Made by a program: the position numbers and the translations under genes. A stretch of DNA of 36,477 nt from Chloroflexota bacterium (GTDB lineage Bacteria; Chloroflexota; Anaerolineae; Anaerolineales; UBA11579): contig QWJF01000015.1 in the NCBI GenBank assembly GCA_009391835.1, positions 1 through 36,477 on the forward strand, given 5' to 3'. Below, piece by piece: positions 15,970 to 25,019 of this stretch. Under the pieces are notes generated by a model. That model made no database searches. It saw only the letters and a program-made list of their open reading frames with translations, and was not told the DNA's origin. Numbering within the stretch: position 1 is the stretch's first letter; each line of letters opens with the position of its first letter.

Positions 15970-17631
15970 ATGAAAGTTAATTTTTCTCTGGGCGAAAGCA
16001 AAGCGGCTTTTGAGCGTGCCCTCCAACGGGCAGAGGCGGATAACGTGGTGGCGCGGATCTGGGAGCGAGACCATACGGTTTGGAGTCCGGACCCGGACGA
16101 AATCAGTAACCGGCTGGGTTGGTTGGATATCGCCGACCGGATGCAGTGTGAAGTGGGGAGATTGGAGGATTTTGCCAGGAAGGTGCGAGAAGCGGGAATT
16201 CGCCACGTGCTGCTTATGGGGATGGGCGGTTCCAGCCTAGCACCTGAAGTGTTCAGCCGCATGATGGGGGCCTCGAAAGGCTATCCAAGTTTAGATGTGC
16301 TGGACAGCACCGATCCGGCGGCGGTGCGAGAGCGCATGGCGCAATTCAAACCCCAGGAAACGCTGTACGTAGTGTCCACCAAGTCGGGTGGGACGGTAGA
16401 AACCATCTCTTTCTTCAAGACATTTTACAATCAGGCGCGGGAGGCGCTCGGAGAAGCCGACGTGGGGCAACACTTTGTGGCGATCACCGACCCAGGCAGC
16501 AAGCTAGAGGCGTTGGCGAAGGATTTCGGTTTTGGCGAGATATTTATTAGTGATCCGAATATCGGGGGGCGCTATTCAGCACTCTCGTACTTCGGGCTGG
16601 TCCCTGCGGCTCTGTTGGGCATTGATTTGGATAGGCTGCTGGCCGGGGCCATCCACATGGCGAAGGCATGCGGCGCGGAGCGACCGGCTGGCGAAAACTC
16701 CGGAGCGCAGCTGGGTTTGGCGATGGCCGAACTGGCCAAGGCGGGCCGCGACAAGCTAACCTTTGTGACGGCTGAGGCGCTGGCGCCCTTTGGAGATTGG
16801 GCGGAACAGTTGATCGCGGAGAGCACGGGCAAATCGGGAACGGGCATTTTGCCGGTGGTTGGCGAACCGCGTATGGCAGCGGAGGCGTATGGGACGGACC
16901 GAGTGTTTGTGGGGCTGTGGATAGATGACGCGGACCCTGATTTGGCCGACGTGACCGAGGCGGGCCAGCCAGTGATCCGGATTGACTGGGAAGACATTTA
17001 TGATTTGGGGGCGCAATTCTTTGTGTGGGAATTCGCGACGGCGGTGGCAGGCTACGGCATGGGGATTCAGCCATTCAACCAACCCAACGTGGAGGCAGCC
17101 AAGGTGCAGGCGCGTAAGATGACAGAGGCCTATATCCAGAGCGGGATTCTGCCCGAAGCGGATACGGCTGGGCTGGGGGCGGAGACTTTGCTGGCCTTTG
17201 TGGACCAGGCGCAGGCGGGGGATTACCTAGCCATCCAGGCGTATGTGCAGCCCAGCGGTGAAAACGAGGCGGCGTTGCAAGGTCTGCGAAGCGCCCTGCT
17301 GGCGAGGAGCGGACTGGCAACCACGCTGGGCTTTGGGCCGCGCTTCCTGCATTCGACGGGTCAGTTGCATAAGGGGGATGGCGGCAACGGGCTATTCATT
17401 CAATTGATTAGCCCCCCACCCTCGGAGGACTTGGTCATTCCTTTGGAGGCGGGCGCTTCACGTTCTGAGATCAGCTTTGGGGTGTTGAAACAGGCCCAGG
17501 CGCTTGGGGATGCGCAGGCTCTGCGCGAGGCTGGGCGACGGGTGATAAGCATGATTGTGGATAGGGATGTGGCCGCGCAGGTGCTGGAGTTAACGGCAGG
17601 AATTCGTGCCGTGGACGCTTCCGATGCTTAA
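15970..17631 (+). CDS. pgi: Glucose-6-phosphate isomerase, PGI domain of the transaldolase-PGI type
   Basis: The 553-residue protein has sugar-isomerase (SIS) features: HVLLMGMGGSSLAPEVF, the STKSGGTVET phosphate-binding stretch, DPNIGGRYSALSYFG, and a C-terminal half with FGPRFLHSTGQLHKGD. It resembles the isomerase half of bifunctional transaldolase/glucose-6-phosphate isomerases rather than classical E. coli PGI, and no transaldolase domain is attached or adjacent. It should interconvert glucose-6-phosphate and fructose-6-phosphate in the cytoplasm. The gene is followed after 30 bp by rpiA, linking upper glycolysis and the pentose phosphate pathway. Expression probably starts at the leaderless promoter just upstream. 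Confidence 0.88.
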   Translation: MKVNFSLGESKAAFERALQRAEADNVVARIWERDHTVWSPDPDEISNRLGWLDIADRMQCEVGRLEDFARKVREAGIRHVLLMGMGGSSLAPEVFSRMMGASKGYPSLDVLDSTDPAAVRERMAQFKPQETLYVVSTKSGGTVETISFFKTFYNQAREALGEADVGQHFVAITDPGSKLEALAKDFGFGEIFISDPNIGGRYSALSYFGLVPAALLGIDLDRLLAGAIHMAKACGAERPAGENSGAQLGLAMAELAKAGRDKLTFVTAEALAPFGDWAEQLIAESTGKSGTGILPVVGEPRMAAEAYGTDRVFVGLWIDDADPDLADVTEAGQPVIRIDWEDIYDLGAQFFVWEFATAVAGYGMGIQPFNQPNVEAAKVQARKMTEAYIQSGILPEADTAGLGAETLLAFVDQAQAGDYLAIQAYVQPSGENEAALQGLRSALLARSGLATTLGFGPRFLHSTGQLHKGDGGNGLFIQLISPPPSEDLVIPLEAGASRSEISFGVLKQAQALGDAQALREAGRRVISMIVDRDVAAQVLELTAGIRAVDASDA

Positions 17632-17661
17632 CATAAAAATTCAGATAGGCTCGATGGGTTG

Positions 17662-18366
17662 ATGACTAGGACTGTAGCTATTCAAAAACAGGAAGCCGCA
17701 GAAGCGGCGGTTGCGCTGGTTCGCTCGGGGATGGCGCTGGGCCTGGGACACGGGAGCACGGTGCAGTTCGCGCTGGAGGCGCTGGCGGCCAAGATCAATT
17801 CGGGAGAATTGATCGATTTGATATGCATACCGGCGTCGAAGGCGAGCGAGGCGGCTGCGAAAAAACTGGGGATTCCCTTGGGCAATTTTGAGGAGCACAC
17901 CCGTTTGGAACTCACGATTGATGGGGCAGATGAGGTGGATCCGGAATTCAATTTGATCAAGGGCGGCGGGGGGGCACTGCTGCGAGAAAAGATGTTGGCG
18001 CAGGCCAGCGAACGGGTGGTGATCATTGTGGATGCTGGCAAACTAAGCCCCAAGCTCGGCAGTCAATTTGCGCTGCCCGTGGAGGCGCTGCCGTTTGGGT
18101 GGCGGGGGCAAGTGGATTTTCTTGCCACGCTGGGGGGCGAGGCGCGCTTGAGGACGGGGTCGGATGGAAAGCCGGTGTTGAGCGACCAGGGCAATTATTT
18201 ATCGGATTGCTATTTTGGGCCAATTGAGGATTTGGCTGACTTGGCGCGGCAGCTTGAAGCCAGGGCCGGATTGCTGGAGCATGGCCTATTTTTGGGGCTG
18301 GCGACGGATGTGTTTGTGGGTGGCGATGATGGCGTGGAGCATCACAGAGTGGCCCGCGCGGGCTGA
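17662..18366 (+). CDS. rpiA: Ribose-5-phosphate isomerase A
   Basis: The 234-residue protein has RpiA motifs: GLGHGSTVQFALEAL for phosphate binding, TIDGADEVDPEFNLIKGGGG with the active-site Asp residues, and ALLREKML with the catalytic Lys region. It interconverts ribose-5-phosphate and ribulose-5-phosphate in the pentose phosphate pathway. The frame also contains a TTG at 17659, one codon upstream; ATG at 17662 is preferred. It lies 30 bp after the PGI gene in the same direction and is probably co-transcribed. It converges with the FAD/Fe-S oxidase gene across a 107-bp gap that holds a REP-like repeat. Confidence 0.95.
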   Translation: MTRTVAIQKQEAAEAAVALVRSGMALGLGHGSTVQFALEALAAKINSGELIDLICIPASKASEAAAKKLGIPLGNFEEHTRLELTIDGADEVDPEFNLIKGGGGALLREKMLAQASERVVIIVDAGKLSPKLGSQFALPVEALPFGWRGQVDFLATLGGEARLRTGSDGKPVLSDQGNYLSDCYFGPIEDLADLARQLEARAGLLEHGLFLGLATDVFVGGDDGVEHHRVARAG

Positions 18367-18421
18367 CACGGGATTGAGGGGGGTACGAGTGATTGGAAAC
18401 GGGGGAAACGTGGAGTCGGGT

Positions 18422-18448
18422 GGATTCTTCGCTTCGCTCAGAATGACA
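18422..18448. repeat. REP-like repeat at convergent gene ends
   Basis: GGATTCTTCGCTTCGCTC followed by AGAATGACA, with ATTCT and AGAAT as inverted arms. It matches 24 of 27 bases of the core at 11122-11148. It lies between rpiA and the convergent oxidase gene. Confidence 0.65.
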
Positions 18449-18473
18449 AAAAAATACTAGGGATGAGATGAGG

Positions 18474-21407
18474 TCAAGTAATCAGCTGGTCGGCGATGAG
18501 CGTGATGGGGTGTTGGGCTTCACGGTCTGAGCCGGAGGCGATTTGGGTGCGGCAAGAGATGCCGGGGGCAACAACAATCTGATCGGGGGTAGCGGCGCGG
18601 AGCGCGGGGAAGAGGGCCAACTCGCCCACCTGCATGGAGAGATCATAATGCTCAGCCTCGTAGCCGAAGGAACCGGCCATACCACAGCAACCTGAATCAA
18701 CAATTTCCACTTCCCAACCCAAGGCTTCCAAAAGATGCGCTGTGGCTTGTTGACCGATGGGAAAGCCGTCGGCGGCAGGAGGTTGAGCCTTCTGGTAGCA
18801 GTGGCCATGCAATAGGACTCTGCCGCCGGGCTGCGCAGAAAGCGTTTCAGCTGGAGATTTGTCATTGGGGCCAGGGCGAAGCAAGAATTCTTCCAGCATC
18901 CAGGCGCGCTGGGCGAGGGCCTGTGCGGGGGCGCTTTCGGGAAGTAACTCGAGATATTCGTCCTTCAGGGTGTACAGCTCGGAAGGCTCCAGACCAACAA
19001 CAGGGAGCCGACCTTCTGGATCAAGCTGGTGAATGGCATTCAGCAGCTTTTCGGCGTGACGCTGGGCTTCAGGGAGGAAACCCTTTGATATCAGGGGGCG
19101 ACCGGCACCAAGCACAGGGATCACTTGGGGGCGGAGTCCCGCGGCTGCGAGCAGCTTTAGTGCGGCTTGCTTGACTTCGGGGTAGAAGAATTCAGTAAAA
19201 GGATCGTTAAGCAGTAGAACGTCTGAGGGCGGGAGACCAGAGGCTTGAGACTGGAGATCTGAGACTGGAGGCCTGAATTTGGGAAGGCCGCGTTTGGCGG
19301 AAAAGCCTAAGAATGCCTGAGCCAGCCAGGCACTGATGGGGTTGCCGATGAGCGTGTTGGCGAGCGGGGCAATGGGCTGGGCGAAGCGTCCAAGGCGATC
19401 CAAGTTCACGAAAAGATAATCACGCAGCGGGCGGCGATGGGTACTGTAGTATCGATGCAGAAATTCGTATTTGAGCTTGGCCACATCCACAGCGGAGGGG
19501 CATTCGGCTTTACAACCCTTGCACTCAAGGCAGAGATCAAGGGCAGCGTGGGCCTGGGATTCGGTGGCGCTATCCACTGTGGGGCTGGAAATCATAGCGC
19601 GCAGCAGATTGGCGCGGCCGCGGGTGCTATGCATTTCTTCGCGGGTGGCCTGGAATGAGGGGCACATGACCCCGTGATCCTTGCGGCAAACCCCAGCCCC
19701 ATTGCACATTTCAATCGCGCCAGCCAAGCCACCTTGTGTGGCGAAATCAAATACAGGGATCCAGGCCTGTGTTTTGTATCCATCGCCGAAACGTAAATTT
19801 TGATCCATTGAGGGCGCGTCGATGAGCTTGCCGGGGTTAAGGATATTGTGCGGGTCGGCGGTTGATTTGAGGGCGCGGAAGGCGGCCATGATCTCGGGGC
19901 CAAAGGTGGCTTCGAGCCATTCGGAACGCGCCAGGCCATCGCCGTGTTCGCCACTCATGGCACCGCCAAAGCGATTGGCAAGCTGAACTACTTCCTCGGT
20001 AATGGCGCGCATTTGCTGGATACCCGAGAGAGTCTTGAGGTTGACGAGGGGGCGCACATGCAGGCATCCAGCGGATGCGTGGGCGTAAAAATCGCCGTGT
20101 GTGCCGTGGGCGGCAAAAATGCGCTCGAGGCCGCGAACAAATTCACCAAGCTGCTCAACCGGCACGGCGACATCTTCGATAAAGGGCAGCGGCTTGCTAT
20201 CGCCGGGGCGGGACATGAGCAAGCCGAGGGCCACCTTGCGGACGGACCAGATCTGGTTTTGCTCCTCAGCGCTAAGGGCCAAAACAGCCTTGGGGCCAAG
20301 ACGTTTGAGTTGGCGCTTGAGCTCGTTTGGGTCGTCGCCTGAGAATTCAACGACGAGGAGCGCGGCCGGATCGCCGTGGACAAAGGAGAGTTTTTCGGCG
20401 TAGGCGGGGACGGCGCGAGCGAGACGGATCATGGCCTGGGGAATGAGCTCCACAGCGGACGGAGATAATTCAAGCAGGCCGGGCGTGGCATCGCAGGCGG
20501 CAGCGATGGATTCGAAGTTGAGAACGCCGAGTACAGTTTGCGGAGCACGCGGCACGATGCGGATTTTGGCCCGGCTCGTGACGGCCAGCGTGCCCTCAGA
20601 GCCAACCAGCAGGGGAGCCAAATTCAAAGAATCCGGCCGCACTGGAGGATAGGCACCGTTGGCTTTTTGATCCCACATGGGCGGCTGACTGGGTGCCCAG
20701 GGTAAGAGGTAATTCAGGCTGTAGCCAGAGGCACGACGCCAGGAGCGCGGCCAGGTGCGGCGGATGGCCTCGGCGTAATCAGTGCGCAGGGCCAAGGCGC
20801 GGGCATAGAGGCGGCCTTCCAGATCGTCGCGAGCAGCGCGTCGCCTGGCTTCATCCAGCGGGACTTCGGCGAGGCGGGCCTGGGTGCCATCGGATAGAAC
20901 AACATCCATTTCAAGGACATTGTCCGAACTCATGCCATAGAGGATGGAATGGGCACCAGTAGAGTTGTTGCCGAGCATGCCGCCAAAACTTGCGCGGTCT
21001 TCGGAGGCAGGATCGGGGCCGTACTTGAAACCACGCGGGGCGGCCATGCGGTTAAAGCGATCCAGCACGACGCCGGGTTGGACCCAGGCATAGCGCTCTT
21101 CTGTGTTTATTTCGAGGATGTTGTTCAGATGGCGGGAACAATCAATGACAAGGGCTTCGCCGACAGTCTGTCCAGCAAGGCTGGTGCCGGAGCCGCGCGG
21201 CAGGATCGGGATTTCGTATTCGGCAGCAAGTGAAAGCGTGGCGACCAAATCGTCTTCCTCGCGGGGGATAACCACACCAAGCGGTTCGATCTGGTAGATG
21301 GAGGCGTCTGTGCTATAGAGTTTGCGGGAAGCGGCATCTAAGCGGACTTCGCCAGCGATGCGGCGGCCCAATTCATGGGCCAGATGTTCGAGGCGCTCAG
21401 CGCTCAT
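18474..21407 (-). CDS. FAD-linked oxidase fused to Fe-S / CCG domains (D-lactate/glycolate dehydrogenase-like)
   Basis: The 977-residue protein joins a GlcD-like FAD domain (PRGSGTSLAGQ near residue 75, GGMLGNNSTGAHS further on), an FAD-oxidase C-terminal domain ending EHGDGLARSEW, and a GlpC-like half. The Fe-S region has Cys motifs near 570 (GVCRKDHGVMCPSF) and near 625 (CLECKGCKAECP). CCG motifs follow near 866 (LHGHCYQKA) and 907 (DSGCCGMAG). Proteins of this layout (YdiJ/Dld type) oxidise 2-hydroxy acids and pass electrons onward, usually at the membrane. The linker between the Fe-S and CCG parts contains a heptad DNA repeat read in frame (19240-19277). The start overlaps the hflX end by 11 bases, so the two are coupled. 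Substrate is not determined. Confidence 0.88.
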   Translation of the reverse strand: MSAERLEHLAHELGRRIAGEVRLDAASRKLYSTDASIYQIEPLGVVIPREEDDLVATLSLAAEYEIPILPRGSGTSLAGQTVGEALVIDCSRHLNNILEINTEERYAWVQPGVVLDRFNRMAAPRGFKYGPDPASEDRASFGGMLGNNSTGAHSILYGMSSDNVLEMDVVLSDGTQARLAEVPLDEARRRAARDDLEGRLYARALALRTDYAEAIRRTWPRSWRRASGYSLNYLLPWAPSQPPMWDQKANGAYPPVRPDSLNLAPLLVGSEGTLAVTSRAKIRIVPRAPQTVLGVLNFESIAAACDATPGLLELSPSAVELIPQAMIRLARAVPAYAEKLSFVHGDPAALLVVEFSGDDPNELKRQLKRLGPKAVLALSAEEQNQIWSVRKVALGLLMSRPGDSKPLPFIEDVAVPVEQLGEFVRGLERIFAAHGTHGDFYAHASAGCLHVRPLVNLKTLSGIQQMRAITEEVVQLANRFGGAMSGEHGDGLARSEWLEATFGPEIMAAFRALKSTADPHNILNPGKLIDAPSMDQNLRFGDGYKTQAWIPVFDFATQGGLAGAIEMCNGAGVCRKDHGVMCPSFQATREEMHSTRGRANLLRAMISSPTVDSATESQAHAALDLCLECKGCKAECPSAVDVAKLKYEFLHRYYSTHRRPLRDYLFVNLDRLGRFAQPIAPLANTLIGNPISAWLAQAFLGFSAKRGLPKFRPPVSDLQSQASGLPPSDVLLLNDPFTEFFYPEVKQAALKLLAAAGLRPQVIPVLGAGRPLISKGFLPEAQRHAEKLLNAIHQLDPEGRLPVVGLEPSELYTLKDEYLELLPESAPAQALAQRAWMLEEFLLRPGPNDKSPAETLSAQPGGRVLLHGHCYQKAQPPAADGFPIGQQATAHLLEALGWEVEIVDSGCCGMAGSFGYEAEHYDLSMQVGELALFPALRAATPDQIVVAPGISCRTQIASGSDREAQHPITLIADQLIT
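19240..19277. repeat. Heptad repeat array inside the oxidase coding region
   Basis: On the plus strand, units AGGCTTG, AGACTGG, AGATCTG, AGACTGG and AGGCCTG run in register, like the intergenic arrays at 760-787 and 3716-3759. On the minus strand the array is read in frame and contributes PPVSDLQSQASGLPP to a linker. Confidence 0.65.
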
Positions 21408-22746
21408 CGGGGAGGGGTTCTTCCACCTCTGGAGCGGTGAAGGGAGTGTAGCGGGTGATCAAGCGCCCTGGAATGCGGCCACTGATGTTGACCCCTTTAC
21501 GGGTGTGCTCGATGCGCTCGACCTGACCTTGCTCGTGGAATAAGGCGATAAGGGCGCCCTGTTCGAAGGGGAGATGGACTTCAATGGGAGTAAGCGATTC
21601 ATAGAGTTTGCGGCTAACCGCGGCGAGCAATTCCTCGAGACCGGTGCCCTTTAGCGCAGAAACGGCTACGGCGTCCTCAAAATCTTCGAGGATGGTCTGC
21701 GCAGCGAGCGGGTCTTCCAAGCGATCTATCTTGTTGAGCACGGTGAGCGTAGGTACATGGTCGGCGCCAATCTCGCCAAGCGTTTCGTGGACGGCCTCAG
21801 CCTGGGCATCCACAAAGGGATGAGTGATGTCGAGCACATGAATGAGGAGTTCGGCTTCCTTGATCTCCTCCAGGGTGGCCTGAAAGGACTCGACCAAGGT
21901 GGTGGGCAATTTCTGGATAAAGCCGACCGTATCCGTGAAGAGCGCTTCGCGGCCACCGGTTAGCTCGACGCGGCGGGTGGTTGGATCGAGGGTTGCGAAG
22001 AGCTTGTTGGCTACATAAACGTCGGAATCAGCGAGGGCATTGAGCAGAGTGGATTTGCCGGCATTGGTGTAGCCGACCAGAGCCACAACGGGCACACGGG
22101 AGCGTTTGCGGCGGGCGCGGTAGCGGCTGCGATGGGCACGCACTTTTTCCAACTCTTTTTTCAGATGCGTGATGCGGCGACCAATCTCGCGGCGATCAAC
22201 TTCCAACTGGGTTTCACCGGGGCCGCGCAGACCCACACCACCGACGCCTCCCGCACGACCGCCGCCACCGCCCGCCTGACGGGCGAGATGGGTCCAGGCG
22301 CGGGTCAGGCGCGGAAGGCGATATTCGTATTGGGCCAATTCGACCTGGAGAGCACCTTCGTGGGTGCTGGCATGCTGTGCAAAAATATCCAGGATGAGAG
22401 CAGTGCGATCAATTACGCGCCGATTATCTTTGAATAAAGTTTCGAGTTCGCGCTGATGGCGGGGGTTGAGTTCGTCATCAAAGAGGATGACTCTAGCATC
22501 GAGTTCATCGGCAAGCGCCTTTACCTCGTCCACTTTGCCAGAGCCGATGAAGGTTTTCGAATTGGGTTGGGTAAGCTGCTGCGTAACGAAGCCGACGACA
22601 TCCAACCCGGCAGTGACGGCGAGCAGTTCGAGCTCTTCGAGCGAATCTTCAAGGGGAAGCAAACCGGGCTGGCCCGAGATCTCGACGCCAACCAAGAGAG
22701 CACGTTCTGCCAACCGTTCGGTGGAATGCAATTGGCCTTTGGGCAT
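21397..22746 (-). CDS. hflX: GTPase HflX
   Basis: The 449-residue protein has the HflX N-terminal domain and glycine-rich linker (GGGGGRAGGVGGVGLRGPG), then a TRAFAC GTPase domain from about residue 220. GTPase motifs are GYTNAGKST (G1), DTVGFIQKLP (G3), LNKIDRL (G4) and VSALKGTGLEELL (G5). HflX binds the 50S subunit and can split stalled or hibernating ribosomes under stress. The start is ATG at 22746, which shares its A with the TGA of the aminotransferase gene and has AAGAGGT upstream; an in-frame ATG at 22767 lies inside the upstream gene. It is the third gene of a four-gene minus-strand run. Confidence 0.95.
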   Translation of the reverse strand: MPKGQLHSTERLAERALLVGVEISGQPGLLPLEDSLEELELLAVTAGLDVVGFVTQQLTQPNSKTFIGSGKVDEVKALADELDARVILFDDELNPRHQRELETLFKDNRRVIDRTALILDIFAQHASTHEGALQVELAQYEYRLPRLTRAWTHLARQAGGGGGRAGGVGGVGLRGPGETQLEVDRREIGRRITHLKKELEKVRAHRSRYRARRKRSRVPVVALVGYTNAGKSTLLNALADSDVYVANKLFATLDPTTRRVELTGGREALFTDTVGFIQKLPTTLVESFQATLEEIKEAELLIHVLDITHPFVDAQAEAVHETLGEIGADHVPTLTVLNKIDRLEDPLAAQTILEDFEDAVAVSALKGTGLEELLAAVSRKLYESLTPIEVHLPFEQGALIALFHEQGQVERIEHTRKGVNISGRIPGRLITRYTPFTAPEVEEPLPDER

Positions 22747-23918
22747 CAATACCTCTTGTTTACCCAATCGGCGATGCGGCGAGTTCCCTCTTGCAGGCGC
22801 TCTAATTCGGTGACGAGCGAAATGCGCAGATAGCCTTCTCCGTGCTTACCAAAGACCACACCCGGCGTGGTGCTCACACCGGTGTCTTCGAGAAGCCGGG
22901 CACAGAAATCCAGGCTGCTGGTTTCTTCTGCTGGAATGGGAACCCAAACATAGAGGGCGGCCTGCGGCGGCTGGACATGCAGGCCAGCGGTATGGAGGCC
23001 ATCCACCACGGCGTCGCGACGCAGCTGGTAGATGCGGTTGCGTTCCACAATCCAATCCAAATCAGTTTGGAAGGCGAGTTCTCCTGCCGCTAGTATGGGG
23101 GCAAAAACCGCGGAATCCTGCTGGCTCTTGTAAGTTTCAATGTAACCAACAACTTCGGCGTTACCCAGCGCCATGCCAATGCGCCAGCCGGCCATGTTGT
23201 AGGCTTTGGAGAGTGAATTGAACTCGACAGCGACTTCTTTGGCGCCATCGATTTGGAGCAGGCTGGGGGCCTGGTAACCGTTGAAGCCGACTTCCGTGTA
23301 GGGGGCGTCGTGAGCCAGCAAGATATCGTTTTTGCGGGCAAACTCCACAGCGCGGGCGAAAAAATCCAGGTCGGCAATCGCACCGGTGGGATTGTTGGGG
23401 TAGTTGAGCCAAAGAATCTTGGCGCGCTTGGCGATGTCGGCGGGAATGGCCCCCAGATCGGGGAGGAAGGCGTTCTCGGCGAGGAGCGGCATCAAATGGA
23501 CTTCGGCGCCAGCGATCTCGGCGCTTACGGCATAGACCGAATAGCTGGGGTCGGGGACAAGCGCCAAATCACCGGGATTGAGGAGCACCTGGCTGAGGAT
23601 AAAGAGGCCTTCCTTTGAGCCGAGCAAATCGATGACCTCGCTGCCGGGATCCAGCTCGACCTCGAAACGCTCGGCGTAATGGCGGGCAGCGGCCTTGCGA
23701 AAGGGTCCGGTTCCCGAGCCGAGCGTGTACCCGTGGGTGGTGGGCAGGCGGGCGGACGTGGCGAGGGCTTCGACCACGGCATCCGGTGGAGGCAGGTCGG
23801 GGCTACCCATATCCATGCGAATGACATCCACGCCACTCGACCGCATAGCGGTGATGCGCTTGCCAAGCTGGGCGAAGAAGTAAGGCTGGATGCTGGAGAT
23901 ACGTTGGGCAGGTTTCAT
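22746..23918 (-). CDS. PLP-dependent class I/II aminotransferase (LL-DAP aminotransferase-like)
   Basis: The 390-residue protein shows fold-type I aminotransferase motifs: NYPNNPTGAI, HDAPYTEVGFNGY, and FNSLSKAYNMAGWRIGMALG, where the Lys in SLSKAYNM forms the PLP Schiff base. It is closest in style to the LL-diaminopimelate/aspartate-type transaminases, but its substrate cannot be fixed from sequence. The frame is open upstream to 24230, but that part overlaps the M28 gene; ATG at 23918 begins the family N-terminus (MKPAQRISSIQPYFFAQLG). It lies 46 bp after the M28 stop and overlaps hflX by one base. Confidence 0.88.
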   Translation of the reverse strand: MKPAQRISSIQPYFFAQLGKRITAMRSSGVDVIRMDMGSPDLPPPDAVVEALATSARLPTTHGYTLGSGTGPFRKAAARHYAERFEVELDPGSEVIDLLGSKEGLFILSQVLLNPGDLALVPDPSYSVYAVSAEIAGAEVHLMPLLAENAFLPDLGAIPADIAKRAKILWLNYPNNPTGAIADLDFFARAVEFARKNDILLAHDAPYTEVGFNGYQAPSLLQIDGAKEVAVEFNSLSKAYNMAGWRIGMALGNAEVVGYIETYKSQQDSAVFAPILAAGELAFQTDLDWIVERNRIYQLRRDAVVDGLHTAGLHVQPPQAALYVWVPIPAEETSSLDFCARLLEDTGVSTTPGVVFGKHGEGYLRISLVTELERLQEGTRRIADWVNKRY

Positions 23919-23964
23919 ATGCGCTCTAGTGTACGGCACAGCCGAGCTTTTGCCAAGAATATGC

Positions 23965-24864
23965 TTACTCGGCAAGCAGCCAAGCCAAAAGTGTGTCCCC
24001 CACAACTTGCAAGCTATGCACAGAGACCTTGTCGGTGGTGTCGGCGCGGGTATGCCAGAATTCGTACTCCAAGTCAATAATATCCACTGCGGGGATGCCG
24101 CGTTCGAGAAATGGGATGTGGTCATCCAAAATGTAATATTTGGTCTGGTTGAGGAAAATATCGCCATAGCCAAGTTGCGCAGCGATTGACCAAATTTCAG
24201 CGACGAGTTCGGGATCAGAATTGCCATCAATGGGCAAGGATAGATCTACATCGCCGACCATATCCACGATGATGACAGCCTCGGGGTTGCTTGTAAGTTG
24301 TTCCGCAAAGGCACGCGAGCCGAGGATCCAATCCCAACCGGGAAGGCCGCCGCTATCTTCGGCATCGAAGAAGACCAGCCAAATCTCTTTTTCCAGGGTT
24401 TCGGGAAGCACACGGGCCAGTTCCAGAAGGACGGCGACCCCCGAAGCTCCATCGTTGGCGCCGGGAACCGGGAGTTGAGCGAACTCGGGGTCAGGATCAC
24501 GGTCGGCGAGAAGGCGGCTATCGTAGTGGGCGCCCAGCAGGATCCACTCATCGCCAGTGCCGCGGCGCGCCACGAGGTTGGTGAGGGCGTGGCCCAGGCG
24601 CTCGGCACGCTGGGTTTCCACGGTCCAGCCGCTGGATTCGAGCTCGCGCTGCATCCAGGCGAGGGCATTGCTTTGGGCGAGCGAGCCAGGAATTCGGGGG
24701 CCGAGATCCACCTGATAAGCAACATCCAGGAGGGCGCGTTGGCCATTGAAGGCAGTCAGCTGAGATGAAGGTGCGCCCCATTGGAGACCAAGAGCGACAA
24801 GGACGAGCGAGAGAATCGCGAGGATGACGGTTGGATTTCTGGGAAGATGAGGTTTCGTAATCAT
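23965..24864 (-). CDS. M28 family zinc peptidase / glutaminyl-cyclase-like protein, membrane-anchored
   Basis: The 299-residue protein starts with a basic tail and one hydrophobic segment (about residues 12-30), a signal anchor or signal peptide, so it probably acts outside the membrane. The M28 metal site is present: GAHYDSR (His), GANDGASG (bridging Asp), FFDAEDSGG (acidic pair), IVDMVGD (Asp) and EFWHTRADT (His). The FWHT-x-x-D ending is also typical of bacterial glutaminyl-peptide cyclotransferases, which share the fold, so either aminopeptidase or cyclase activity is possible. It is first in the minus-strand run with the aminotransferase, hflX and oxidase genes. No clear ribosome binding site precedes the ATG. 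Confidence 0.88.
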   Translation of the reverse strand: MITKPHLPRNPTVILAILSLVLVALGLQWGAPSSQLTAFNGQRALLDVAYQVDLGPRIPGSLAQSNALAWMQRELESSGWTVETQRAERLGHALTNLVARRGTGDEWILLGAHYDSRLLADRDPDPEFAQLPVPGANDGASGVAVLLELARVLPETLEKEIWLVFFDAEDSGGLPGWDWILGSRAFAEQLTSNPEAVIIVDMVGDVDLSLPIDGNSDPELVAEIWSIAAQLGYGDIFLNQTKYYILDDHIPFLERGIPAVDIIDLEYEFWHTRADTTDKVSVHSLQVVGDTLLAWLLAE

Positions 24865-24872
24865 TTGGCCGA

Positions 24873-24889
24873 GTAATGGCTATGCGCAA
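24873..24889. repeat. 17-bp dispersed repeat, copy 2
   Basis: Identical to 13962-13978 (GTAATGGCTATGCGCAA). It lies just upstream of the M28 start codon, in the opposite orientation relative to its gene compared with copy 1 and dinB. Confidence 0.5.
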
Positions 24890-24978
24890 TCAAGGATACG
24901 AAGAGATTTGTACTTATTTTACTGGCAAGTAAGGTTGTTAGTTCTCCAACCTAGAACATAAACTTTGGGGTGAAAAGA

Positions 24979-24995
24979 GCAGGCTTGAAGCCCGC
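24979..24995. repeat. Short near-palindrome (GCAGGCTTGAAGCCCGC)
   Basis: This near-perfect palindrome, GGCTT-G-AAGCC at its core, lies in the 155-bp gap after trmFO. Similar GGCTTGAAGCC strings are common as dispersed repeats in environmental genomes. It could also help end trmFO transcripts, though no T-run follows. Confidence 0.4.
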
Positions 24996-25019
24996 CACTA
25001 CACATGATTAAGCGCCGGA

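Noticed and set aside
23919-24230. Long N-terminal extension of the aminotransferase frame
   Set aside because: It overlaps the M28 gene on the same strand in another frame and lacks family sequence; the family N-terminus begins at the ATG at 23918.
24932-24952. AGGTTG...CAACCT hairpin after trmFO
   Set aside because: Only six base pairs, a 9-base loop and no T-run, so it is not a convincing terminator.
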